Source of the DNA: DATBQN01 sp963799925 | Lineage (GTDB): Bacteria > Acidobacteriota > Thermoanaerobaculia > Multivoradales > UBA5704 | Assembly (NCBI GenBank): GCA_963799925.1 | Contig: CAWCYZ010000002.1 | Location: 930,001 to 994,000, forward strand | Direction: 5' to 3' | Length of the DNA: 64,000 nt | Part shown: positions 45,973 to 53,393 of the stretch, in pieces | How positions within the stretch are numbered: position 1 is the first letter of the stretch | How the letters are laid out: each line of letters begins with the position of its first letter | The notes under the pieces: generated by a model | Told to the model about the DNA's origin: nothing | Databases searched by the model: none | Seen by the model: only the letters and a program-made list of their open reading frames with translations | Program-made: the position numbers and the translations under genes

Positions 45973-46469
45973 CGAGTCGCCTCCGAACGTTGGAACACCG
46001 GCCCTTCTTGGCGATGCTCCACTATCGTCCTCCGGTTCGAAGGCTGAATTCCTCGAAACCACAGCATTTCTAGAGGGTCAGGGGGGCGTTCAAGGGGTTC
46101 GGGAGTACTGGAGAGAACGGGCCGGAAGACTTCAGGCGCGAACGGCTGATCGGCTGTAAGGGGGAGCGGGCACGAGCAGCGCCAGGGTCGTCGCCCCCGG
46201 CTTGCCGGGGCTGCACCCTGAGAAGAGAGGGCGTGAAGGGGTTTGGAGCTTTGTCTCCGGGTGGAACCGGGAAAGTTGAAGGAGAAGTGTATCGAGAGGA
46301 GTGGGACTATCGGGGTGACCCTCGAATCCGGTGGCGTCCGTGCCCGAATCGAGTTCTCGGTTTGACGCAGAAAGGCTCGTCGCCGACCCGAATCTGTGCC
46401 GGGTGCTTACCCCCTGCTTCCCGAGGAGTGGAGGCGGTCAGGCTGGTCGAGCTAAGCGATTGATTCTAA

Positions 46470-46514
46470 TGGTGCGCCCTAGAGGATTCGAACCTCTGAC
46501 CTACAGCTCCGGAG
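46470..46514 (-). repeat. attL: 45-bp fragment of tRNA-Arg(CCG) 3' half
   Basis: Identical over 45 bases to 53250-53294 (T-arm, variable loop and half of the anticodon arm through CTCCGGAG on the plus strand), then diverges. On the minus strand it would end with CCA like the intact gene but lacks the acceptor 5' strand and D-arm, so it is not a functional tRNA. Confidence 0.9.
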
Positions 46515-46636
46515 TCGTAGCAGAGCCCGTTTCGCAGAGACTCGCCCTGTAGCGTTAAACCTCTGAAAGCATGGACAGTTAGCGGCACGTCCTGTATCTA
46601 TCCGGGATCATGCCGGAACGTGCTAGCGCGTGCACC

Positions 46637-46657
46637 AGTGGTCCCCGAGTGGTCCAC
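46637..46657. promoter_or_regulatory. Direct repeat AGTGGTCCCC x2 near left att (putative integrase arm site)
   Basis: AGTGGTCCCCG followed at once by AGTGGTCCAC, about 120 bases inside the left att site and 26 bases before the integrase start. The same doublet in the same orientation lies 70 bases inside the right att (53160-53180). Paired short direct repeats flanking a core att are typical of tyrosine-integrase arm sites. Confidence 0.55.
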
Positions 46658-46682
46658 GGGCGCGCGCGCACCGTACCGGCAT

Positions 46683-47932
46683 CCCACCACATGGGAGGTC
46701 GCTATGAGGCGTAGCACCCGCCACCTGACCGATCGCCGAATCAGCTCTCTCAAAGCCGTTGGGGAGCGCGTCGAGCTGATGGACGGCGCGGTCCCTGGAC
46801 TTGGCATCCGCGCGTTGCCGACCGGCCGCAAGAGCTGGTTTCTCCGCTACGGCCGCGGAGGCTCGCCGGAGGATCGTCCTCGGCCCTATCCCGCCCTGAC
46901 GCTAGAGAAGGCACGGGACAAGGCGCGCGAGCTGGTGGCCGGCGTCGAGCATGAGCGGCGCGAGATCCGATCGCCGAGCGGAAGGCCGAGCGCGCCGCCG
47001 CAGGAAGGCCGAGGGCAGGACGTTCGAGTTCCTCGCCGCCTGCTACATCGAAGAGCATGCCAAGCGGAACAAGCGGCTCCGGCCGTGCGAAGGAAGACGA
47101 GCGGAAGCTCCGCGTCGAGGTGCTCCCCGCGTGGGGCTTCCGGCCGGTTGCCGAGATCCGCCGGGCCGATGTCCGCGAGCTGCTCGAAACGATCGCCAAA
47201 GAGCGGGGCGGCGTTGCGCCAACCGCACGCGGACCCTGGTGTCCAAGGTCTTCACCTTCGGCATGGAGACTGACCGCGCCGAGTCGAACCCCGTCCACGG
47301 CGTCAAACGGCTCTACGTCGAGAAGCCGCGGGAGAGGGTTGCTCGCCGAGGAGATCCGCGCACTGTGGCCGCTCCTCGACCGCCTAGAGCCTGCCGTCGC
47401 CGCCGCCTGGCGCCTGATCCTCGTGACGGCGCAACGGCCCGGCGAGGTGCTCTCGCATGCGCTGGCGGGATCATTGAGCAGGACTCCCGCGGCTGGTGGT
47501 GGAACCTTCCCGGCCGAGCTGACGAAAACCAACGCGCGCGGCACCGCGTCCCGCTGTCGCCACAGGCGCTCGCGGTGGTCGACGGCGCTCCGCCCGCTCA
47601 CCAGTGCCAGCGAGTGGGTGCTCGCCTCCCGCGCGGAAGGCAAGCGGTTGACGTGGCTCTCGCACAGCTCGGCGCGGCTCCGGGCGTGGTCCGGCCTGCC
47701 GCACTTCACGCCGCACGACCTCCGGCGAACCGCCGCAACGTGGCTCGGCCGCTCGGGAGTGCGCCCCGACACGATAGACCAGCTCTTGAACCATGTCGCC
47801 GGCCGGATCACCCGGACTTACAAGAGTGCCAGCTACGACGCGGAGAAGCGCCAGGCGGTAGTCCTGTTGGGGGAGCTGGTGGCGGCGGTCCTCGCGGGCG
47901 AGGAGCGCTCCAACGTGGTGAGGATCGCATGA
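46683..47932 (+). pseudogene. int: Tyrosine recombinase/integrase (DUF4102 type), multiply frameshifted
   Basis: Begins MRRSTRHLTDRRISSLKAV, an arm-binding DUF4102-type domain (WFLRYGRGG...ALTLEKARDKARE). Fragments of the core and catalytic domains then alternate between frames: TFEFLAACYIEEHAKRNKR, LRVEVLPAWGFRPVAEIRRA, RTLVSKVFTFGMETDRAESN, EEIRALWPLLDRLEPAVAAA, WWWNLP...HRVPLSPQALAV, and HDLRRTAATWLGRSGVRPDT ending LNHV...TYKSASYDAEKR. The Arg (AQRPGEV), His-x-x-Arg (HDLR), His (LNHV) and Tyr (SASY) of the active site can all be found, but shifts at about 46970, 47090, 47220, 47335, 47470 and 47590 disrupt translation. Placed directly inside the left att, as expected. Confidence 0.8.
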
Positions 47933-48535
47933 GCGAGCGGAAGGCAGAGGCTCAGCGGCCATCGTTACCGCGTTCTCAAGCGCATAGGCTGGATCAAGGG
48001 CGGCAGGCCGGGTCTGCGGTACGAGGAGAGCACCGGGAGGATGGTCCGGACGTGGGTGGGAGGGCGAGCCGTCGTCTACAACCCCGGCGATACGGCCTAT
48101 TTCAGCGACCAGGATCTGCGAAGCGTCTACCGCAGACTAGAGGCGCTTAATGACGCGGCCGAGCGGCTCTCGAAAGGGTGCCGCACCAAAAAGGCGGCAG
48201 CGGTTCGGAGGATAGCCGTCGAATCACTCGACGCCGACCAGCGTAGCTCTCTTGCATGGGCGCTTGCCGATACGAAGATCAGGCAAGGCGAAGGATTGAG
48301 AGAGACGCTTCTGTGGGCCATCCGCAACGGCGTCCACCTTCCCGACGATGCGGAGTCTCGGGAGTGGATCGCCGATGTCCTCGAAGGCAAGAACGCCCCC
48401 GAAGCGCGGGCGAGGAAGGCCGAAGAAACCGAAGCGCCGCACCATGATGCATGGCGGCCGTCGAGCAAGGCATCCGAGACGACTATCACCGCTGGCTCGA
48501 CAGATTCAAGCGCGAGCGAGAGCTCACATGGCTGA
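47929..48535 (+). CDS. Hypothetical element protein, frameshifted near the start
   Basis: ATG 47929 overlaps the integrase stop (ATGA). After nine residues (MSERKAEAQ) the frame changes at about 47960 and continues HRYRVLKRIGWIKGGRPGLR, VYNPGDTAYFSDQDLRSVYRR and LRETLLWAIRNGVHLPDDAE, a mostly helical, charged protein of about 200 residues. The final 30 residues after PHHDA are Ser/Thr-rich and out of character, so a further shift near 48440 is possible. No family recognised. It sits between the integrase and another small gene, so is part of the mobile element core. Confidence 0.5.
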
Positions 48536-48815
48536 CGGCTGAGGCACAGCGGCTCCGGCGGGAACAGCCGGAGGCCGCGCCTGGCGGCAGATGTTCGACA
48601 CCTACACGGAAGAGGGGCGGCAGTCCTTCGAGGCCGCGCTCAAGGATCTGGGCGCTCGCCCCTGCCCGCCGACATTGCAGGGCGGCGAGACAGCGCGCGA
48701 GCTGGCTCTCGCGGCGACGGCTGAGCAGTACAGCCCACAGTGGGAGAGCTTGGAGGGAAGGCCCTTACGTACTTCCACCGTCGCCCGCCTCACGCGCGCA
48801 GAAAAATCCGAATAA
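48451..48815 (+). CDS. Small hypothetical element protein, frameshifted
   Basis: MAAVEQGIRDDYHRWLDRFKRERELTWLTAEAQRLRREQPEA (quoted as MAAVEQGIRDDYHRWLDRF) runs in one frame; after a one-base shift at about 48585 it continues WRQMFDTYTEEGRQSFEAAL and ELALAATAEQYSPQWESL to a stop at 48815. About 120 residues, strongly helical with alternating charges, no membrane segment. No family recognised. It overlaps the end of the preceding frame, which itself may be shifted. A small accessory gene of the element. Confidence 0.45.
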
Positions 48816-48860
48816 ATTGCGCGTGCGTTAAGCAGCACCCGCGACATCCTTTGTCGCATC

Positions 48861-49103
48861 ATGGTACTTCAACCCGGCTCACCTGACCGCCCCCTCCGCA
48901 TCCTCCGCCCCTCCAAAGTCGCCCGTTTGCTCGGGATCTCTCGTGCCACCTTGTACCGCTGGGAGCGCGCTGGCCGGCTAGCACCACGAGTCCGACTCGG
49001 GCCGAACACCACCGGCTGGCGCGAAGAAGACCTTGCCGCGTTCATAGCGAGAGCCCACGCGGCGGCCGTGGGCAAGTCGGCGACGCGGGAGATTGAGGTA
49101 TGA
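48861..49103 (+). CDS. AlpA/MerR-like helix-turn-helix regulator
   Basis: An intact 80-residue protein. The HTH is RPSKVARLLGISRATLYRWERAG (about 15-37), followed by the wing RVRLGPNTTGWREEDLAAFIARA. This is the layout of AlpA and related phage/element regulators that activate excision or control integrase. Its stop overlaps the next start (ATGA), so the two are translated together. Preceding bases (GTCGCATC) give no strong Shine-Dalgarno; GTG or upstream starts are not obvious. Confidence 0.75.
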   Translation: MVLQPGSPDRPLRILRPSKVARLLGISRATLYRWERAGRLAPRVRLGPNTTGWREEDLAAFIARAHAAAVGKSATREIEV

Positions 49104-49753
49104 GCACGCCCGATTTGCCGCTAGCTGCGAAGGTATACGTTGTTCCCGCGCGCGTTGACCTGCTCGCCACCTTGGAGGAGAAAGGCGACGAGTACAAAGG
49201 CGAATCACAGGTCAAACTGTGCGAATATCCAATCTACCTCAAGAGCAATTGGCAGCTTGTATACAAGACCCTGAATAGACCAGCGACCGGAGCGAGTCTC
49301 GCCACACTCACTCTCTACGGTATCGATGAACTCGGCGAGTTGGAGGAAGTACAGGAGTACGACAACCTACGGCGAGAGATACAAACCTCTCGAGACTTCA
49401 ACATGCGAGCACGCAATCAACTCTACAAAATGATTGGTACCTCCCGCCGGCCGGGTCTAGTGTTGCCTCTTACCGTTCCCTCTGGAGACACGGAGCCGTG
49501 GTATTTCAAATGCTCTTCTAAGGCCCAGGGGTTAATCTATGGTCGGGCGAGTGAGCTAGGAATGTCCGTTTCTAATTTCGGGATCATAATACTCGGTAAG
49601 GGTCTAGCAACCCAACCAGGCGTAGATCCTGAGCTAATAGCCACAGTCGATAACGACTTCAAGCGGCTTGGCGAAGCGATCGGGGAACGGATACCGGAGC
49701 TTCGAGAGCTGTTCGCCTTCTACAAGACCCCCGGAAATGAGGGTCGGCGATAG
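49100..49753 (+). CDS. Unknown element protein coupled to the AlpA-like regulator
   Basis: A 217-residue intact protein of mixed composition, less GC-rich than its surroundings. The N-terminal half is beta-rich (AAKVYVVPARVDLLATLEEKG, QVKLCEYPIYLKSNWQLVYK). The C-terminal half contains GLIYGRASELGMSVSNFGII and LGEAIGERIPELRELFAFYK, helices that could form a ribbon-helix-helix-like or oligomerisation unit. No family recognised. Translational coupling with the regulator suggests an autoregulated pair such as a repressor and partner, or a toxin-antitoxin-like module; this is inference. Confidence 0.6.
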   Translation: MSTPDLPLAAKVYVVPARVDLLATLEEKGDEYKGESQVKLCEYPIYLKSNWQLVYKTLNRPATGASLATLTLYGIDELGELEEVQEYDNLRREIQTSRDFNMRARNQLYKMIGTSRRPGLVLPLTVPSGDTEPWYFKCSSKAQGLIYGRASELGMSVSNFGIIILGKGLATQPGVDPELIATVDNDFKRLGEAIGERIPELRELFAFYKTPGNEGRR

Positions 49754-49880
49754 TCAACTCCGCAACTCGGCAACTCGGCAACTGGTAAACCGCGATTGAC
49801 TTAGATATCAAGATGTAAGAGGGATGCACCGAACCTTGGCAACTCGTTAACTCGTCACCTTTCAACTCGTCAACCCAGGT
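49754..49880. repeat. Cluster of CAACTC(GG/GT) short repeats
   Basis: Eight copies of CAACTC or close variants: three in direct 8-bp succession (CAACTCGG, CAACTCGG, CAACTGG) after one offset copy, then CAACTCGT, TAACTCGT, CAACTCGT and CAAC.. about 60 bases later. They surround an AT-rich stretch (TGACTTAGATATCAAGATG). The arrangement resembles iterons of a replication or partition site, or an operator for the preceding regulator pair. Confidence 0.55.
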
Positions 49881-49932
49881 GCTCGCGTCCGTCCACGGCG
49901 CCGGGCACACCCTTAAAAGGACATACCCATGA

Positions 49933-50114
49933 ATGATCATCCTCGCTCGGCGCTGCCAGGCTCACAGCAGCCGGACCGGCGAGCCCTGCAAGCGCGCTCC
50001 GATGCGCGGGCAGCTCGTGTGCCGTGTGCATGGAGGCGCGAGCCCACAGGCCCGGCAGTCGGCGCGGGAGCGGCTCGCGAAGCTTGTCGAGCCAACCTAT
50101 GGAGGGGACGACCT
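49933..50114 (+). CDS. HGG-type zinc-motif protein, first copy (fragment)
   Basis: MIILARRCQAHSSRTGEPCK, then RAPMRGQLVCRVHGGASP and QARQSARERLAKLVEPTYGG. The pattern C-x(9-10)-C-x(10)-C-x2-HGG matches small phage and integrative-element proteins related to terminase small subunits. The frame stays open beyond 50114 but then reads nonsense, while the next gene starts at 50115 in another frame with the same motif. So this is either an N-terminal duplicate or the front of one protein split by a frameshift near 50100. No good ribosome binding site. Confidence 0.5.
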
Positions 50115-50542
50115 ATGGACGATTCTAGGCGCTGCACAGCCCACCTCACGGACGGCTCCGGCACGCGCTGCCGGAAGGCGGCGATCTCCGGCGGCACCGT
50201 CTGCGCCACGCACGGCGGCGCGCGCCCCAGGTCAAGAGGTCCGCCCGCGAGCGCCTGCTAGAAGCCGCGGACCCCGCCGCCGCTCGCCTGGTCCGGGCGT
50301 TGGAGAGCGAGGACGAACGGGCCGCGATCCGTGCGGCGCAGATCATCCTTGACCGCGCCGGGCTCCACCCTACACAGGCGGTAGAGCTGACGGGGAAGGA
50401 TGGTCGGCCGCTACAGCCGGTACAGTCGCCTTGGTTGGAGTACTGCACGTTGGAGGAGAAGCGGGCCATCTTGGAGATTGTCGAGCGGGCGACGGAACGC
50501 ATGGGGGCGGAGAGATCCTCGGCTGAGCGGCACTCCTGCTAG
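50115..50542 (+). CDS. HGG-type zinc-motif protein, second copy, frameshifted
   Basis: ATG 50115 begins MDDSRRCTAHLTDGSGTRCR, KAAISGGTVCATHGGARP, the same C-C-C-HGG motif as the preceding frame. At about 50230, in a run of four C, one base appears missing; the next frame continues VKRSARERLLEAADPAAARL, DERAAIRAAQIILDRAGLHP and YCTLEEKRAILEIVERATER to TAG at 50542. About 143 residues. The long C-terminal helix with RAAQxILDRAG is typical of these element proteins. Its stop codon forms CTAG with the stop of the convergent gene. Confidence 0.6.
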
Positions 50543-51180
50543 GCATAAGGGAAGGAAAATCGGTGTCGAGGGAAGAACTCTTTTACTGCTTCTCCTTTGG
50601 CTGCTTCTTGAGGGTTTTCGTAGAAATCGCGCACGTCGCACGCGAATTCCGGACTAGCCTTAAACTCATCATTGCACACCTTGTACTCAATAGCCTGAGC
50701 ACTAGCCAATTGCTCTACGGCTTCCATGTCAAGATCGGCAGCGATCGACTCACCTACACGACCATTGCCTACGTCTCCATAGTGAGATGCCCTCAACGTC
50801 TTGACCGGCTTGCCGTTAGCAAGCAAGTAGGTAGCATTGCACTTGAGATAGCGCCACGTCTTAAAGCTTCCGGTAAGTTGAAACTGGATATGTGTAGGTC
50901 CGCCTAAGTGAACGTACGCGACCATTCCCGGCACTAAGCGATCTATGCCCATCTTCGGATCAAGGGGTGTCGTGACGGAGGTCATGCCGTTGAAACGGTC
51001 TGTAGTGGTGATGGTTTGGCCAGTGCGGCAGTGTACGTTCTCGCCCGGAGAGGGCTGACTCGCTCGGCCTGGACTTGCTTGGCCGCGCGCCACCTCCGTA
51101 CCTTGCGCCTCAGTTCCTTGAGCAGCTAGGCCGATCGGAACACAGAGCGATGCGAGAAAGAGCAGCGCGGCAGGCTTCAT
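50539..51180 (-). CDS. Secreted hypothetical protein (element cargo)
   Basis: A 213-residue protein with a clear signal peptide (MKPAALLFLASLCVPIGLAAQ), a low-complexity TEAQGTEVARGQ linker and a beta-rich domain: GENVHCRTGQTITTTDRFNG, YVHLGGPTHIQFQLTGSFKT, WRYLKCNATYLLANGKPVKT. The C-terminal part has two further cysteines (EYKVCNDEF, EFACDVRDF). No family recognised. GGGAGCTTGAG precedes the ATG. Composition is less GC-rich than the chromosome. It is the only exported product in the element and is transcribed against the recombination genes, as cargo often is. Confidence 0.65.
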   Translation of the reverse strand: MKPAALLFLASLCVPIGLAAQGTEAQGTEVARGQASPGRASQPSPGENVHCRTGQTITTTDRFNGMTSVTTPLDPKMGIDRLVPGMVAYVHLGGPTHIQFQLTGSFKTWRYLKCNATYLLANGKPVKTLRASHYGDVGNGRVGESIAADLDMEAVEQLASAQAIEYKVCNDEFKASPEFACDVRDFYENPQEAAKGEAVKEFFPRHRFSFPYA

Positions 51181-51368
51181 CTCAAGCTCCCTTCGTTTAC
51201 CTACTCAACGGTGTAACCTAACCCTATCGCACCATCGCCATACCTACCAGGGGTGCGCTCGCGCGTATGTGCAGGGCCAACGGCGGCGCCGATGTGCCTG
51301 ACGCCGGTCAGTTGATGTGAGGAGGAGACACGCCCCGGCGTGGCGAGCACCGGGGCGGGCGGGTTGGC

Positions 51369-51488
51369 CTACGTGTGGTGAGCCGCGCGAGTGAGCAGGA
51401 GTTCCGCCGCCCGGCGGAAGCTCGCCCGCTGCTCGGGGCCGTGTTCTTGCGGAGGGGGTTGATCCTCGTCGCCAAGCTCTAGAGCCAC
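51369..51488 (-). CDS. Tiny coupled ORF at the end of the small-gene set
   Basis: A 39-codon frame from GTG 51488 that overlaps the stop of the preceding gene (51479-51481). Encodes VALELGDEDQPPPQEHGPEQ then RASFRRAAELLLTRAAHHT. The second half looks like an amphipathic helix. Its overlap with the upstream gene matches the other junctions of this set, which is the main argument that it is real. No family. Confidence 0.35.
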   Translation of the reverse strand: MALELGDEDQPPPQEHGPEQRASFRRAAELLLTRAAHHT

Positions 51489-51940
51489 TTGGACAGCTCC
51501 TCCCGATCGGCGAGTTCGGAGAGGCGCTCGACTTCGGCATCCGCCAGGCCGGCGAGCCACTCGCCCACCGGACGGCCCGAGCGGCCCGAGCAGATCGTCC
51601 AGGGGACCGCCTGCTCGCGCGGGACAGTCAGCACGATTCGCCGGAGCGGAGGGAGCGGGGAGGCTCCCCCCACCGCTGCCCATCTAGCGCGATCGTCAGC
51701 ACCTCGGCGAGCCAACCCGCTTGCCGCCCCATCTCCTGGGCGACCTCCCGGAGCAGGTGGTGTCCATCCGCGGCTAGCGTCGGATCGTCGGTCCCCCCGA
51801 GCTTCAACAGCGCCCGCGAGATGCGCCGAAGCTCCCCGGCGGCTTGGCGCACCTCGGCGCGGATGCCTGTCTCGTCCCGGCGCCTCACCCCGCCTAGCTC
51901 CTGGGCCGCCTGCCAGCGCTCGGCCTGCTCTTGGTTTCAT
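51479..51940 (-). CDS. Small helical element protein, frameshifted at both ends
   Basis: ATG 51940 overlaps the stop of the upstream gene (CGATGA). After MKP the frame changes and reads EQAERWQAAQELGGVRRRDE, RQAAGELRRISRALLKLGG, HHLLREVAQEMGRQAGWLAE, VLTIALDGQRWG; near 51660 another change gives RIVLTVPREQAVPW and LADAEVERLSELADREEL. About 150 residues, helical, with a terminal LSKWL. Distant similarity in layout to the two proteins encoded at 52224 and 52605 (helical core, AEVL/AELI motif). No known family. Confidence 0.45.
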   Translation of the reverse strand: MKPRAGRALAGGPGARRGEAPGRDRHPRRGAPSRRGASAHLAGAVEARGDRRSDASRGWTPPAPGGRPGDGAASGLARRGADDRARWAAVGGASPLPPLRRIVLTVPREQAVPWTICSGRSGRPVGEWLAGLADAEVERLSELADREELSKWL

Positions 51941-52227
51941 CGACCTTCGCTCCGGATCGGCGGCGCCGGAGCGCCTCCAGGGCGACCGCCTCCAGCTCTC
52001 GGAGAGAGGTCAACGCGGAAGGTGTCGCCCGGCAAGAGGATGACCGGGCGGCCGGCGGCATCGCACTTCAACGCGGGCGGCGGCGTGAAAGGCGTCACCA
52101 CCACCTCGACCGCCCGGCCGCTCACCCGCGCCACGGCGTCAAGCTCTGTCAGGATGTCGAGCGAGCGGGAGGCGCCCCACCAGGCCGACTCCTCGAAAGG
52201 CTCCGGGGGTGCTGTCGGGCGCGTCAC
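51937..52227 (-). CDS. Small hypothetical element protein
   Basis: A 96-residue protein from GTG 52227, which overlaps the preceding stop (GTGA) and follows GGAGGTGAG. Encodes PFEESAWWGASRSLDILTEL, DAVARVSGRAVEVVVTPFTP, KCDAAGRPVILLPGDTFRVD and a glycine/proline-rich tail. The VILLPGDTFRVD ending looks like a beta strand pair; the low-complexity tail may result from a shift near 51990. No family recognised. It is one of five closely packed genes. Confidence 0.5.
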   Translation of the reverse strand: MTRPTAPPEPFEESAWWGASRSLDILTELDAVARVSGRAVEVVVTPFTPPPALKCDAAGRPVILLPGDTFRVDLSPRAGGGRPGGAPAPPIRSEGR

Positions 52228-52602
52228 GGTCTCACCTCCGCCTCGATTCGCTCGGCGAGCCGCGCCACCTCGGCCGCGAGCGTGCCGGCGAGCCCTACCA
52301 GCGGGCCGCCAGAGGCGCCGAGAGCGTCCTCCTCGCCCTCCTCGGCGATCGTCACGAGAGCGCCCCACAGCGCCCGCGCATCGGCCGCCACGGCCCGGAG
52401 GTCGGCCAGGATCGGCCGCTCCCCCTGGCGCTTGGCCCGGTAGCTCGCCGGCCGCTCCGTGACGTAGCCGGAGAGCAGGCGCCCAAGCTCATGGAGGGCG
52501 GCGCGGTCGCGCACGTCGAAGCGCGAGAGGAAGGCGCGCCGGAAGGCGGCGGCGTCGAACGCGAGATAGTCCGGCGGGTCGGCGGGTCGGTTCGGCGGCC
52601 AT
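52224..52602 (-). CDS. Small helical element protein, paralogue of the next upstream gene, frameshifted
   Basis: ATG 52602 begins MAAE; after a one-base shift at about 52590 it reads DYLAFDAAAFRRAFLSRFDV, RDRAALHELGRLLSGYVTER, ILADLRAVAADARALWGALV and VARLAERIEAEVRP to TGA 52224. About 125 residues. AFRRxFL..F..RDRAALxxLGxLL is shared with the protein at 52605-52965, showing a duplicated gene pair. Entirely helical, no membrane segment, no family recognised. Coupled at both ends. Confidence 0.5.
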
Positions 52603-52604
52603 GG

Positions 52605-52965
52605 CTACAGCTCCCTTTCGATCAGCTCGGCGAGCATCCCGACCGCGGCGGCCTGCTCGCCGGCGAACCGCGCGAGCGCTTCATCCGCCGGCGCCAGCGC
52701 CGACTCATCGGCCGAGCGGCGCACCGTGGCGAGGTAGCCTTCCAGGTGCCGGAGATCCGCGGCAGCGGCGCGCATCTCGCCATGGGTGGCGGACTCCGCG
52801 CCGGGGCCGTAGGGCGCCGTCTCGAGCGCCATGTCGTGGAGCATGGCGCCGAGGTGCACCAGCGCGGCGCGGTCCTCGGGCTTGGTGAAGAGGCGGAGCG
52901 TCGTCTCGCGGAAGGCCGCGGACTCGTTCCAGGTGGGCGGGGCTAGACTCCGGGAGCTCGCGCAT
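52605..52965 (-). CDS. Small helical element protein, first of the coupled set, frameshifted
   Basis: GGAGG precedes ATG 52965. MRELPESSP is followed, after a shift at about 52930, by TWNESAAFRETTLRLFTKPE, DRAALVHLGAMLHDMALETA, RAAAADLRHLEGYLATVRRS and RFAGEQAAAVGMLAELIERE to TAG 52605. About 120 residues. It shares AAFR..L.LF...DRAALxxLGxxL and the terminal AELIERE helix with its downstream neighbour. First gene of a leftward five-gene set close to the right att site. Unknown function. Confidence 0.5.
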
Positions 52966-53030
52966 GGGGCTACCTCCTCGTGCGCGGCAAGTCCCCGGCG
53001 GGAGCTAGCAACTCTCGCCGGGGGCGCTGG

Positions 53031-53093
53031 TGGTCCGCTCCCTCACGGGAGACGGAAGTGGAACCCGGCACCGCATGGTGCCGGTCGTCTTTT
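53031..53093 (+). repeat. Hairpin repeat B, copy 2
   Basis: TGGTCCG, hairpin CTCCC-TCAC-GGGAG, ACGGAAGTGGAAC, hairpin CCGGCACC-GCAT-GGTGCCGG, TCGTCTTTT. Matches the minus strand of 40243-40305 at 56 of 63 positions, with a compensated A-T for G-C exchange in the second stem. It lies 157 bases left of the tRNA-Arg gene, inside the right end of the integrative element. Confidence 0.7.
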
Positions 53094-53159
53094 GGGCGAA
53101 GGTGGAACGCGGGGACACAGCGCCGAAGCGAACCCGCGTGGGAAGCGGATAGAAGCACG

Positions 53160-53180
53160 AGTGGTCCCCGAGTGGTCCCC
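53160..53180. promoter_or_regulatory. Direct repeat AGTGGTCCCC x2 near right att (putative integrase arm site)
   Basis: AGTGGTCCCCG then AGTGGTCCCC, 70 bases inside the tRNA att site. Same orientation as the doublet at 46637-46657. With the core att at 53250-53294 this resembles a P'-arm layout. Confidence 0.55.
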
Positions 53181-53249
53181 GAAGCGCAGAGCTCCACAGG
53201 GCCATTTCGAGCGGCTGGCTGTAACCTATCTGATTCTAGATTAGATAAG

Positions 53250-53326
53250 TGGTGCGCCCTAGAGGATTCGAACCTCTGACCTACAGCTCCGGAGGCTGTC
53301 GCTCTATCCAGCTGAGCTAAGGGCGC
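53250..53326 (-). tRNA. tRNA-Arg (anticodon CCG)
   Basis: A 77-nt cloverleaf on the minus strand: acceptor GCGCCCT/AGGGCGC, D-arm AGCTCAGCTGGATAGAGC, anticodon arm ACAGC-CTCCGGA-GCTGT (anticodon CCG), variable AGGTC, T-arm AGAGG-TTCGAAT-CCTCT, and encoded CCA. Reads CGG codons, frequent in this GC-rich genome. Its 3' 45 bases are duplicated at 46470-46514 as the integration site. Confidence 0.97.
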
Positions 53327-53393
53327 AAGGTGGGTGACGGAGCCCGATGCGGCGGCCTCGCCGGCTTGCGGGGATCTAGTCTATCGGAGAACT

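Larger units (their letters stand above)
46470..53294. mobile_element. Integrative element in tRNA-Arg(CCG), about 6.8 kb
   Basis: An exact 45-bp copy of the tRNA-Arg 3' half lies at 46470-46514, while the intact tRNA at 53250-53326 shares 53250-53294. This is the att duplication left by site-specific integration, with the element between. Next to the left att is a tyrosine integrase remnant; then two small genes, an AlpA-like regulator, an unknown protein, zinc-motif proteins, a secreted cargo protein and a five-gene coupled set. Double AGTGGTCCCC motifs near both ends look like arm-type integrase sites. The integrase has about six frameshifts, so the element is probably immobile unless these are sequence errors. 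Confidence 0.85.

Noticed and set aside
46331..46552. Small protein containing VRPRGFEPLTYSSG
   Set aside because: This is the well-known false translation of a tRNA 3' half, here the attL fragment.
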